NCBI GenBank assembly: GCA_026874595.1
Contig: CM049317.1
Coordinates: 37,856,401-37,920,400 of the forward strand
From: Sipunculus nudus
Lineage: Eukaryota; Annelida; Sipuncula; Golfingiida; Sipunculidae
Length of the DNA stretch: 64,000 nucleotides
Direction: 5' to 3'
Shown: in pieces, positions 33,001-44,076 of the stretch
How the letters are laid out: each line of letters starts with the position of its first letter
Numbering within the stretch: the first letter of the stretch is position 1
Made by a program: the position numbers and the translations under genes
Notes under the pieces: generated by a model
The model's input: only the letters and a program-made list of their open reading frames with translations
Told to the model about the DNA's origin: nothing
Database searches by the model: none

Positions 33001-35789
33001 TGTAGATGTATGATATCACCATACCCAGTGTAGATGCATGATATCACCATACCTAGTGTAGATGTATGATATCACCATACCTATTGTAGATGTATGATAT
33101 CACTATACCTAGTGTAGATGTATGATATCACCATACCCAGTGTAGATGTATGATATCACTATACCCAGTGTAGATGTATGATATCACCATACCTAGTGTA
33201 GATGTATGATATCACCATACCTAGTGTAGATGTATGGTATCACAATACCTAGTGTAGATGTATTGTATCACCATACCTAGTGTAGATGTATGATATCACC
33301 ATACCTAGTGTAGATGTATGATATCACCATACCTAGTGTAGATGTATGATATCCCCATACCTAGTGTAGATGTATGGTATCACAATACCTAGTGTAGATG
33401 TATGGTATCATCATACCTAGTGTAGATGTATGATATCACCATACCCAGTGTAGATGTATGATATCACCATACCCAGTGTAGATGAATGATATCACCATAC
33501 CTAGTGTAGATGTATGATATCACCATACCTATTGTAGATGTATGATATCACTATACCTAGTGTAGATGTATGATATCACCATACCCAGTGTAGATGTATG
33601 ATATCACTATACCCAGTGTAGATGTATGATATCACCATACCTAGTGTAGATGTATGATATCACCATACCTAGTGTAGATGTATGGTATCACAATACCTAG
33701 TGTAGATGTATGGTATCATCATACCTAGTGTAGATGTATGATATCACCATACCTAGTGTAGATGTATGATATCACCATACCTAGTGTAGATGTATTGTAT
33801 CACCATACCTAGTGTAGATGTATGATATCACCATACCTAGTGTAGATGTATGATATCACCATACCTAGTGTAGATGTATGATATCCCCATACCTAGTGTA
33901 GATGTATGGTATCACAATACCTAGTGTAGATGTATGGTATCATCATACCTAGTGTAGATGTATGATATCACCATACCTAATGTAGAGGTATGATATCACC
34001 ATATCTGGTGTAGCTGTATGATATCACCATACCTATTGTAGATGTATGATATCACCATACCTAGTGTAGATGTATGGTATCACCATACCTAGTGTAGATG
34101 TATGGTATCACAGTTGCGTAGATGTATGATATCAGCATACCTTGCGTAGATGTAAGATATCACCGTACCTTTTGCAGATGTATGGTAACACCATACCTTG
34201 TGTAGATCTATGATGTCAACATGCCTTGAGTAAGATGTATGATATCACCATACCTTCTGTAGATGTATGATATCACCATACCTTCTGTAGTTGTATGGTA
34301 TCATCATACCTCGTGTAGATGTATGATATCACCTTGTCTCGTCCCAAGACGTGTGATTTCGATCCGCTCTGCTCCTCTCCGTCAACAGCGTGATCGTATC
34401 ACAGTTGTGGATCCGCAATAAGATATCACCATACCCTGTGCAGATGTATGATATCACCATAGCTTGTGCAGATGTATTATTTCAACATACCTTATGTAGG
34501 TGTATGATATCACCATACCTTGTGCAGATCTATGATGTCACCATACCTTGTGTAGATCTATGATGTTACCATACCTTGTGTAGATACCTGATGTAACCTT
34601 ACCTTGTGCAGATGGTATGTCATACATTTTGCAGATGTAAGATTTCACTATACCTTGTGTAGTTGTATGGTATCACTATACCTTGTGTAGACTTATGATA
34701 TCACCATACCTTGTGTAGATCTATGACGTCACCATAACTTGTCCACATGTATGGTATCACAATACCTTGTGTAGATGTATAACATCAACTTAACTTGTGT
34801 AGATGTATGACATCAACATATATTATGTGGGTGTATGACATCATCACACCTTGTGCAGATGTAAGACATCACCATACTGTGTGTAAATGTACGAATGGGA
34901 TACTCAACTTTTAGAATATTTCAAGCTCAGTGATCAGCACAGCTTAGCAAAGGACTAGCAAAGGATAAGATTGAGAAAATTGCAGCTGGTGTTAGAACAT
35001 GGATGAGAAAGGATAAACTATAACTTAATGTGTGACATCACTACACTTGGTGTAAATGTAAGACATCGCAACACTTGGTGTAAATGTAAGAATCGCCACA
35101 CTTGGTGTAAATGTAAGACATCGCCACACTTGGTGTAAATGTAAGAATCGCCACACTTGGTGTAAATGTAAGACATCGCCACACTTGGTGTAAATGTTAG
35201 ACATCGCCACACTTGGTGTAAATGTAAGACATCGCCACACTTGGTGTAAATGTAAGACATCGCCACACTTGGTGTAAATAAAAGAATCGCCACACTTGGT
35301 GTAAATGTAAGACATCGCCACACTTGGTGTAAATGTAAGACATCGCCACACTTGGTGTAAATGTAAGACATCGCCACACTTGGTGTAAATGTAAGACATC
35401 GCCACACTTGGTGTAAATGTAAGACATCGCCATACTGTGTGGAAATGTAAGACATCGCCACACTTGGTGTTAATGTAAGACATCGCCATACTTCGTGGAA
35501 ATGTAAGAATCGCCACACTTGGTGTAAATGTTAGACATCGCCACACTTTGTGTAATTGTAAGACATCTCCATACTGTGTGTAGATGTAAGACATCGCCAC
35601 ACTTTGTGTAATTGTAAGACATCGCCATACTGTGTGTAGATGTAAGACACCATCAAACCTTGCGTAGGTATTAGACATACTTATACATGATGTAGGTTTT
35701 TGGCATACCTTGTGTAGTACCTGATCGGTCGAAATCCATTGTGACCCTGTCTCCAGTGATACTACTGTTCTTCTGTTTGGTTCAGGCCT
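29297..35789 (-). CDS. Unrecognised single-pass membrane protein gene (partial model)
   Basis: Minus-strand gene assembled from splice sites and phase. Firm exons: 30427-30544 (transmembrane) and 29297-30017 (cytoplasmic tail and stop). Probable: 31344-31396. Possible: 34333-34435 and 35721-35789; another open piece ends at a donor at 35866. The protein would be type I: an extracellular part, one membrane helix, then a charged tail of about 240 residues. I do not recognise the family. The introns carry three minisatellite arrays. The start codon and signal peptide were not found, so the gene probably extends upstream of 35866. Confidence 0.6.
30427..30544 (-). CDS. Transmembrane exon
   Basis: 118 bases between TTATTTCCAG and GGGACAG/GTACTC, phase 1 in and phase 2 out. 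It encodes YTWMVTDKFV, a hydrophobic helix (ILAGTGAAVLAILILAIVAA) and the stop-transfer residues RGKCYRDR. Both phases fit the neighbouring exons exactly. It also fits the usual arrangement in which one exon carries the membrane helix of a type I receptor-like protein. Confidence 0.78.
30545..30898. other. Intron of the membrane-protein gene
   Basis: No other feature seen. Confidence 0.5.
30899..31295. repeat. 38-40 bp minisatellite, about ten units
   Basis: Units carry TATACATGTAAGCTCAGACT. Two variants alternate (CTTCCAGTTGTATAAG and CTTCTAATTATGTGAG) in the first part, giving an 80-bp higher-order period. Lies within an intron of the minus-strand gene. Confidence 0.9.
31344..31396 (-). 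CDS. Juxtamembrane exon (probable)
   Basis: Ends AACCAAG/GTAATA in phase 1, matching the transmembrane exon. With the acceptor CTTCAG at 31397 it encodes GMITSKLSQDSRGVENQ. An alternative acceptor in TTTTTTTAAG would start it at 31412 and add five codons (GVIFS). The choice depends on the phase of the upstream exon. Confidence 0.5.
31655..34330. repeat. 28-bp minisatellite, large array
   Basis: Roughly 95 units with core GTGTAGATGTATGATATCAC followed by CATACCTA. Variants (CAATACC, CCCATACC, TGGTATC) come in blocks, and stretches of several units recur, showing expansion by multi-unit duplication. On the minus strand each unit reads CACTAG/GTATGG, an abutting acceptor-like and donor-like site. 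Confidence 0.95.
34333..34435 (-). CDS. Candidate exon embedded in the minisatellite
   Basis: A unique island interrupts the array. On the minus strand it is open for 33 codons (RIHNCDTITLLTERSRADRN, then HTSWDET) and ends ACAAG/GTGATATC, a donor made of minisatellite sequence. Its phase-2 end fits the acceptor at 31397. The only acceptor offered is a weak GCACAG inside a repeat unit, and its phase does not match the 35721-35789 exon, so one more exon would be needed. Confidence 0.3.
34436..34890. repeat. 28-bp minisatellite, diverged part
   Basis: About sixteen irregular units (CTTGTGTAGATGTATGA and variants) beyond the unique island. More diverged than the main array. Confidence 0.85.
35030..35690. 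repeat. 28-bp minisatellite, second family
   Basis: About 23 units with core CACACTTGGTGTAAATGTAA followed by GACATCGC. Same period and related consensus to the main array. Because the unit lacks stops on the minus strand and 28 is not a multiple of three, all three minus frames stay open with a 28-residue repeat; not treated as coding. Confidence 0.93.
35721..35789 (-). CDS. Candidate extracellular exon
   Basis: Acceptor TTATTGTAG and donor GATCAG/GTACTA enclose 23 open codons, phase 0 to 0 (RPEPNRRTVVSLETGSQWIS). Placed upstream of the other exons of the minus-strand gene. Support is splice motifs only. Confidence 0.3.
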
Positions 35790-36361
35790 CTACAATAACA
35801 GTCAAATCCAGGCGTCACCGCGCAAGAAATCACCAAACATTTTAAATCATGTTTAACACAAATACCTGTGGCCATCCTGGTCCTAGTGACATTCCTCGTA
35901 TAATCAAAATCTTCAACAAGTTAGGGCCCTCTTTAGGAATTGTACTCTGATAGGATTCTCCCCGGGTTTGTCATTTTGTAATAAAACAAGAGCATGGAAA
36001 TCAATGTCTATTGTCTCCCATTTCTGTCCCGGAAGGAGGCGGCGAAAGCTATGACATGACCAGATAGGCGCTTCCCCATTGGCTCACTAGCTTGGTCAGC
36101 TATATTTGGCAGGAAACCCTCTCGTTGACCTGTTTGTGACTGTGAGGAAACCCTCTCTACGCAAATTAACCAAACAGGGTACCGGTGCCCCGAGACAAAG
36201 CACTTTCGCTTCTCGAAACTGGTATATTCTGGATTTTACTCACAACTAACGTTTTTTCAACACTGCCTTTCGTTTTTCATGACATGCAAACAAGTAACAC
36301 ATCTGTCATAACGCGCACCTAACAAGCCTGAATTATGGCATAATTGGCCCAAATCCACAAG
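35790..36361. other. Upstream flank of the membrane-protein exons
   Basis: A minus-strand open piece ending CCACAG/GTATTT at 35866 (GMSLGPGWPQ) could be another exon, but I see no acceptor for it. No promoter was identified. Confidence 0.35.
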
Positions 36362-36613
36362 TTTTAGTCACAGGTTCAAAAAGAAGTTACGTCAGTTTAT
36401 TTAACACTTTTTTATGATATATATATATATATATATGCGAAATATAGGTGACGCCACTTGTCGCCTTTTATCAAGAAAACTTTTATTTATTTTTAGTCAC
36501 AGGTTCAAAAAGAAGTTACGTCAGTTTATTTAACACTTTTTTATGATATATATATATATATATATGCGAAATATAGGTGACGCCACTTGTCGCCTTTTAT
36601 CAAGAAAACTTTC
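36362..36613. repeat. Tandem duplication, 129-bp period
   Basis: The block starting TTTTAGTCACAGGTTCAAAA and containing an (AT)n run and GACGCCACTTGTCGCC occurs twice in a row with almost no difference, so it is recent. Confidence 0.92.
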
Positions 36614-39240
36614 CAGCATTAAACGGAAGAGCAAATTTCATTGCAATACTTGTATTAAATAATAAATATTGAAATATTTGCGCTTTTATAAAAAAAAAAC
36701 TGAAAAAGAATTAAAACCCTAAATCTATTAATAGTTGTAAAATAAAATAATGACTGTTGCCGACTTGATCAGACTTTAATGGTCTCATGTACATAGTAAC
36801 AAACAATTGACAAGCGGGTCACATCGGAAAAAAAGTCTACACGGCGTCTGGTTATCATAAATATCAATATGGCCCATGGCCAAAATCCGATATAGGCCAG
36901 AAAAAAAGGGCTGTTCGTTATGTTTATATCCACTCGTTTATAACCAAAGATAACCCAAACACCTTCAACAAGTATGTCTGGTGACAAGTCAGAAAAAAAA
37001 CAGAGTTTAACAAAGGGCGGTTTGCAATAATGATCTTTCATATATATGTATATATAGGTCACATCGGCATAATAAGAAATGTTCGTAACAGGATTTAACT
37101 ACAGTTCATTAATTTGTTTACAGCGTATGCCAGAAATCACAAAATGTTTACATAAAAGACAGGCGATTAGCGGACTGTAAACACTAACAAATATAAAAAA
37201 GATAAACCCTGTGTACGGAAGACTACATGAAAAAAAGATTGTTAAGCCCTTGAGAAAATGTAAACAGAAATAATCAGATGGATTATCATAAATCATCATA
37301 TTTAAACCACTGGTTTTAGTAAAGTACATGCATGGTCCCCTGGCGTTATTAAAAGGAACCGGTAGCTTGTTTACTTCAAGCTTTTGGTTGCATTAAACCA
37401 GGAAATCAGCGATTATGCTCCACTAATACAAATATAACATAACTCATGAATTGTTACATAATACTAACCTTGTGGTGTAAAATAAGGGGAAATCCTTGCT
37501 ATACACCTACGAAACACACATCACTTTGTCTAAATTTTGAATAAAGCGTTTAACCTCTTTATATCCCTTAAATCTAAAACACTATGTGAGTTTCAATTTT
37601 TACACTGCAGGCAGCCCTACGAAACACATGCACCATTCCTATAAAACACAGGGTGGGAAAAGACTCTCTTAAATCATATCATCTGTTTCAATTCAAAATT
37701 TAAATTTATATGACCCATATTTTAGAGACTTGTTCATCACGCCCACCCAAATTAGTATATTTATCATAAAAATGCTGCACAAACGGACAACAACTGCATC
37801 TTATCGAAGTCACCCACAGGAGTGTCAACGAATGTTTCTTGTACCAACACGCAGCAGTTACATAAAGTTTTGCCGATGTTCAACCTGAAACATGGATGCA
37901 GTCGTCCAAGATGTATGACATTACAATGTAAGAGAATAGAGTCGACTACATATGATCTTCAGTGGTTGCTTAATCTCTATACTTACTGTATTTCTCTTGA
38001 GCTGGAGTTTTTAAATGTTACAATAGTCCTTACACTAACACCCACAGTGACGGCTGATCACCAGAGCCCTACCCGACTCAAAGTGAAAATATACCCATCC
38101 GGCGATAAAGGATATCTCTTCTTTACTTCTATAATGTTCCTTGCAGTACAAAACATGGGATCGCAAAATAAAATGATGGATCCCGACTCTAACTGAATAA
38201 CAGGTTGTGGTTTCTGAGAATTAAACCACTGGTTTGTTTAATAGTGATTATTTACGGGTTAAGGGCTATCAAACAACCATAGAGGTCATATTGTGTTAAG
38301 TAAATATTTGCCGTGCTTCATGTTTATATTATCCCGCAGTCATTAAGTTAATCACACGTAGATGATACTGACAACCATAAACGGGTAAAATACACGGCAA
38401 TACCGTGGCTGTCAGCCTCATGTAATGATTGGAATTTTAAAAAAATATGTCGTCCGTCAGGACAAGAACTCCCGATGTAGTACTGCATGCCTACCTGAAC
38501 CTAAAAGAGAATGTCAACCAGCTGATATACCTGTTAAACTGGTTTTGTTACCGGGGTGGGGTGTATAAAATGTGATTAGGAATTAATCATACATGTATTT
38601 TTAAGTTTTATCTTGCCGTGATATATATGTCAGGGTGGCCTCTGGCCAAATTTCTATTAACCACAATAATTGGCATTTCACAAAAAATTAATAGAAATTT
38701 GGTAATTTATACTGATTTGTGAATTCTTCTTAAGCTACAGCCAAACATTGGAACTGTTGGCTGGATGCATGCGTCATTCTAAAATAAAACATGGATGTTC
38801 AGTGGGAGACTGTCTGAATAAAATAGAAATATCCCTATGCACATGGATTTTTAACTATAAAGTAGTTAAATCGATCATAGGGTGTCATATTCTGTCTGAA
38901 GAACTTTAAGCTCACTTTAACCGGGATGTATTTTTACTTAAACAAAAACTATATTTCATTGCAAGCTATCTGTAGCCAAGGTTCGTAAATGTAAACATCA
39001 CTGGCCAGGTCTTCACACCACGAAAAACACACCGATGTATGGATTTCTTGCCATGAGCAGCGCGCCACAAAACAAAAGTAGAAATATTTGACCATATGTT
39101 ATTGAGAAAGTATTCCACTGAAACACTATAGTTATTTTAATTTTTAGAAGAAAAAAAACAAATTGAGCCAACATTCCTCATCTCATCCAATACATCCCAA
39201 ACCCGATGATAGACCTGGTTACCGGGTTTATCAACCATTC
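36614..39240. other. No gene recognised
   Basis: AT-rich. Open frames at 36769-37062 and 37099-37329 (minus) and 37822-38196 (plus) show no domain, signal or splice support. A perfect hairpin lies at 38646-38702. Confidence 0.4.
38646..38702. repeat. Perfect 15-bp inverted repeat
   Basis: CCAAATTTCTATTAA at 38646-38660 pairs with TTAATAGAAATTTGG at 38688-38702 across a 27-base loop. Could be a remnant of a small inverted-repeat transposon or a cruciform-prone site. Confidence 0.85.
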
Positions 39241-39440
39241 AGTATATACATTATCATAATTAACATATAAATCAGAATTACCAGTATATAAATTAGCATC
39301 ATTAATAAAAATTAGAATTATCTGTATATAAATCAGTATCATTATTATATAAACAGCATTATCAGAATAAATCGACATTATTAATATATAAATAAACATT
39401 ATTAATTTATAAATAAGAATTATCAGTAAATAAATCAGTA
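39240..39440. repeat. AT-rich degenerate tandem repeat, left part
   Basis: Irregular units of the type ATAAATCAGAATTATCAGTA. The repeat resumes at about 40165-40245. Confidence 0.7.
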
Positions 39441-40150
39441 TTTTTTGTGTGATTGGCCGAGCCGGGCCGGCTCACGTGTGGACCCTTGTGTGTAGAAACA
39501 CTGTGTTCGTTGTTCTGGATGTTTCCTGTACTGTGTATCATGTTAGGTTCTTTGGATTGTTCGGGAATTCGAAAGGGTGAGAAGTATTAAATAGGGGGCT
39601 GTGTTTTAGAGCCGGCAGAGAGAAGATGTGAGAGAATATTCCAGCGGACACAGAAGAGTGGACCTTTTCCTATAATTGCGGCAGTTATAACTTTTATTTG
39701 TAAAGGATTTTATATAGTCTTCAGTTTACCTTTCGGATCACTGCCAGGATTTCACTTTTGGAATGCAGTAGATCGATTTTGTGATTACATCGGACTGTTA
39801 TTCTCTGAGAAGATTTGTGTGAACTGTTCATCCGGCTTATACATTTTAAAGGACTTGTCGCTGTGACAGTGGTGGTATCCAGGTACTGTACACTTTGTTT
39901 ATTGTGCTGTGTGATTGTATTGATTTGCTGTTATACTGTTGTTGTACTGTGTAATTGTATTGATTTACTGTATTGTAATGTTAGGGTTTTAAGAATAAAT
40001 TATAGTTATTTGTTAACAAAAAAAAACACTGATTTCTTTATGCCTTACCCTAGACATTTTACGCTGCCTAGTGTTATAGAAACTGATTTTTTTTGTCTCC
40101 ATAACACGATTTAGGCTCTCATGACTACGTGATCTCTTGATATAAGGTTC
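39441..40150 (+). mobile_element. Insertion splitting the AT-rich repeat; possible solo LTR
   Basis: About 0.7 kb of non-repetitive sequence interrupts the AT-rich tandem repeat. It has a CCGAGCCGGGCCGGC block, a TATTAAATAG promoter-like box at about 39586, a long transcribed-looking region, AATAAA at about 39992 and an A run at 40016. That order fits an LTR or a retrotransposed transcript. Ends and target duplication were not resolved. Confidence 0.35.
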
Positions 40151-40164
40151 CGAAGCAATATACA

Positions 40165-40245
40165 AGTCAGAATAATCAGTATATATAAATCGGCATTATT
40201 GATATATAAATTAGCATTATTAATAAATAAATCAGAATTATCAGT

Positions 40246-40293
<48 letters not shown>
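40165..40293. repeat. AT-rich repeat, right part, and (AT)n run
   Basis: Continuation of the degenerate repeat followed by a long AT dinucleotide run (40246-40293). Confidence 0.8.
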
Positions 40294-40295
<2 letters not shown>

Positions 40296-40419
40296 TTGAT
40301 GATAACATTATATCTTGACATCATTCATATATCACGACAATAAGACTTACTGTAAATGTTATATATAGAATGCGTTCAATTTGAGCTCAGCTGAATGAAA
40401 ACCATCTTAGCCATAGGAC

Positions 40420-40670
40420 TAAAAACTACACTATAAGACACAAAACTAAACTATAAGACACAAACTAAACTATAAGACAAAAAAACTAAAAAATAAGACA
40501 CAAAACTCAACTTTGAGACACAAACTAAACTATAAGACACAAAACTAAACTATAAGACACAAAACTAAACTTTAAGACACAAATCTAAACTATAAGACAC
40601 AAAACTAAAACATAAGACACAAAACTAAACTATAAGACACAAAACTAAACTTTAAGACACAAAACTGAAC
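40420..40670. repeat. 19-bp minisatellite
   Basis: About twelve units of AAACTAAACTATAAGACAC. Two units remain at each later boundary of the 4.5 kb units (45075-45115 and 49610-49648), so it marks the duplication joint. Confidence 0.9.
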
Positions 40671-41219
40671 AATAAGTTTTAACTCCACTTACTGAATGGC
40701 CAAGGTAGTTATGGAGTAAAACCCTCAGGATTAGCTTAGACTACTGTCAGTAAATTTCAACCAAAAAAAAACACTAACTGCTTCATGGATTTTCAGGAAG
40801 TTTGGAATGCAAAATCTCTCTTTGCTTTAACTTCTGCAGGAGAATTTCTATTTTTGAGCATTTTTTTATTTGAGGATGGGACCATAGTTGGGGGGGGGGG
40901 GTAAATTATTTAGGAAACAGTTGACATTCTTTACGGAACTCGGAGGGATTAGTCTTACCTTGGTGCGAATTATATAAAATTGTAAAGATGTAAAATATTT
41001 AAAAAGAGGGAACCGTCCTTTCAACTACCTCCCACTCCCCTAAAACGTCCTTAGTCTGAGTCTACCCTTGCATATATAATTACATCGGAAGGTTCCTTGG
41101 TTATTCCTTGCACAATGCTGTGCATTCCGCCCTTACAGGCATTCCATCTATCACATAGTAAAACAGGAGAGTTCATACCGAGTTCACATGGTTACTTAAT
41201 ATTATTTATTTTTAGGAAT

Positions 41220-41267
<48 letters not shown>

Positions 41268-41268
<1 letters not shown>

Positions 41269-41921
41269 TGTGGAGCGTCGTATATCCAAAAATCGTTTAT
41301 CCGAAACATCGTTCGTCCGAAATAAAAAAAACTAAAAACCAAAAATTTGACGATTTATCTGAAATCTGAACAATGACAAAATTCCAGAAAAAATTGGTAT
41401 AAAAGATCGCCTAATTCAAAACAAATGTAGCCAGACTAGCGGTGAAACATATTGCCGACCAATGCAACCGAGCGCAGTCAGTTGCTTTGAAATCACGGCC
41501 CCGCCGGTCGGTGTCGTCTTTGGTCCGCTTTAATCAGAATGCCGAGGCCGTGGTAATTAACCTGTCGGCCTACAAACAAAATGTTACAACAGAACATAAT
41601 TGAGCATCCGACCGCAGGTTGTAGGTGTGAAAAAGTCCGTCCCCTTCGATATAGTCCTCGGCTCAGCTTTGATCAGGTGGGCTTTAACGGATAGCTTTGA
41701 TCTTCGTTCCCGGTGGTCGTTCATATCTCCAGTACTACCGTGAGCAGATGTTGAGATTATGTGCGCCTTCGTTATTTACCGTACTGAGAAATTATATTGG
41801 CCAGATTGTTTCTGCTAAAATTTGAGAATTTCAGGGGCGGATCCAGGATTTTTCAACAGGGGGGGGGGGGGGGGGGGCTAGAATGAGAAACTGGTTTTAA
41901 TTTGATACAGATAAAGTGCAA

Positions 41922-41983
<62 letters not shown>

Positions 41984-44076
41984 TAGAAGTGTAAAAACAT
42001 GGGCAATGTTTGGACGAAACGTTAATGTAGACTCAAAAGTAAAAATTTTCATATTATGATTATTGGTAATTTTATTTGAAATATATTTCGGAAGTACCTG
42101 CAAACTCGCTCATCCGTTGTATACCCTGTACAATGCTTGACAGGTAGGAAATACTAAATAAATTACAAAAAGCATAACAGCAAAATAATTTGGCGCAATA
42201 TATAATAAATGAGCAACATTTTCTTGATTAAGATAACCTCCAGTATGTGTTATAAATGCAGGCTTGATGGAATATATTAATCTATAAAAACACGCATGCA
42301 TGTATATAACTTATGACAGCTGCTCTTTCGTTGGGTAAAATCTCACAAATACCAGTGCATACACATGACCAAAAAAAAATTCATCGTGATCATTATGTAC
42401 GAAAAGACCTTTTTTTTGCAAATTTGCATATTTTAAGAACTTGAGTTGGGGGGGGGGGGGGGAGCACAATTATATACTCAACCCCATAGCCTATAAATGC
42501 CCTTTCAATTATCATTTGTGATCATTTCAAAGAAGTGGAAAATTAGAACCGAGCACATGCACGCGAGGACGCATCTATAAGCATTCCTCTATTATATCAA
42601 AACCAAGTTTACCCATTCATAAAATAAAGACAAACGCAAACATTCAAAGTAATAAGCACCATTGAATTATGTAAATATTAATGTGAGGCAAACCTATACC
42701 ACATTATAATTAGTTATATACTCGAACTACAGCTGAATTTAAAGTTGATTTTACTCATTCGAGATTATTTTGAATAACCAGTAGCTTGAATTACTCTTCC
42801 CTGTGTGCGGCTACTATATTAAAGAGCTTATCAGCCTGCGGTAAATTTGATCTCTGGCGTGTACGTCTTGATATATTAAAAAGCATTTGTTATCCAGCAT
42901 ATATTTATGCACTATCGATAACTGCATTGTTGATTGATAAGAACTATTCATAAATCAATGCTGTGGGTATTATATTTAATTTTCCTGTCACATATTGAAA
43001 TATTGTTCTTTTCTACTGTCCAACAAAGTGTTTGACTACGAAAATTCAAACGGATATATACAGCCCCAATCTTTGTCATTAATCATTTACATGTTATTAA
43101 TGACGAGCCAGCACGTTTTCAGAGCTTAATTCTGCAATCATAAAAAAGACCATGCATATACATACACTGTTTACTGTGTTTTGACTGGATGATAACACAA
43201 TATCATTCAGTTAAAATTGTTCAAGAGTGCATGTATTTCCCAAAACAAGGCCAATTGAAAAAAATGTCGTTCAAGATGTCGAAGCCTTTAGAAGCTGCAA
43301 CATTCTACGTGAACGGCGTAGAATTAATTTGGATATAGAAATGTTAATGTCCGTATCCATTGTGGGTATTTCCATTTATTCTTCTAAAATATAAATACAT
43401 ATGGGCATTGCACAGACACACGCTTTTAGTTCTATTTTTCCCCCAGTTTATTTGTTGTTGTTGAATTGGTCGTTTGTTTAATGCTATATGGCAATAATAA
43501 ATAAAATAATACAAATGACATAAGGACATAACGCATAGATATACATATTTCTCTGATGAAAAGGCCTATAACAGTGGTTTACGGGGGGGGGGGGGGGGGC
43601 TTCAGCCCCCAAAGCTCCCCACTCTGGATCCGCCATTGAATTTTGATTGGTTAGAATCGCTGTTTACGCCCAGTCCTGTCACTAGGAATGTCAATTAAAA
43701 TACAGTGCATGTTTAAGGATTTCAGTAGTTAATCTATCCGTCGAGGGATGGCCGCACTTTCCAGATCATTTCAGCTCAATTCAGTTATCATGGCAGCAAC
43801 GCATAACAATCATGATGAAGTACGATACCGATTGAACCCAGGACAGGATGTTCACGAATAATAATTTTGATGTGTTATAAATGATAAATTTATCAAATCA
43901 GTAAAAAATGTTACAATCTAATGATACACGTTTATTTTGGGCTAGCTTCCTTCGGAACTCGGCGGTAATTACGGTGATTCCTGGTGCAGTTTCATGCAAA
44001 ATCGTTCATCCGAATGAGTATTCATCCGAACGAAAAGCTTGTCCCCCGAGGCTTTCGGATAAACGACGCTCTACTG
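41268..44076. mobile_element. pogo/Tigger-like non-autonomous element, unit 1
   Basis: The ends are inverted repeats of consensus CWGTRGAGCGTCGTWTATCC with further inner copies of ATCCGAA on both arms. It is flanked by TA on both sides, as for Tc1/mariner-type insertion. No transposase frame. A second element (41832-43638) is inserted inside. The superfamily is inferred from the end sequence and TA flanks. Confidence 0.7.
41832..43638. mobile_element. Nested hAT-like element, unit 1
   Basis: Begins CAGGGGCGGATCCAGGA, ends CTGGATCCGCCATTG, and is flanked by the direct repeat AATTT (41827-41831 and 43639-43643). Same ends as the MITE at 1776. 1.8 kb inside without a transposase frame; poly-G runs next to both ends. 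Confidence 0.72.

Noticed and set aside
35018-35678. Three overlapping minus-strand open frames with a 28-residue repeat
   Set aside because: They are open in all frames because the 28-bp unit has no stop codon on that strand. No splice or start context supports coding.
31655-35690. CRISPR-like regular direct repeats
   Set aside because: The 28-bp units are head-to-tail without unique spacers, in eukaryotic-type DNA; this is a minisatellite.
36769-37062. 97-residue minus-strand frame
   Set aside because: Low-complexity start, no family resemblance and no splice or promoter context.
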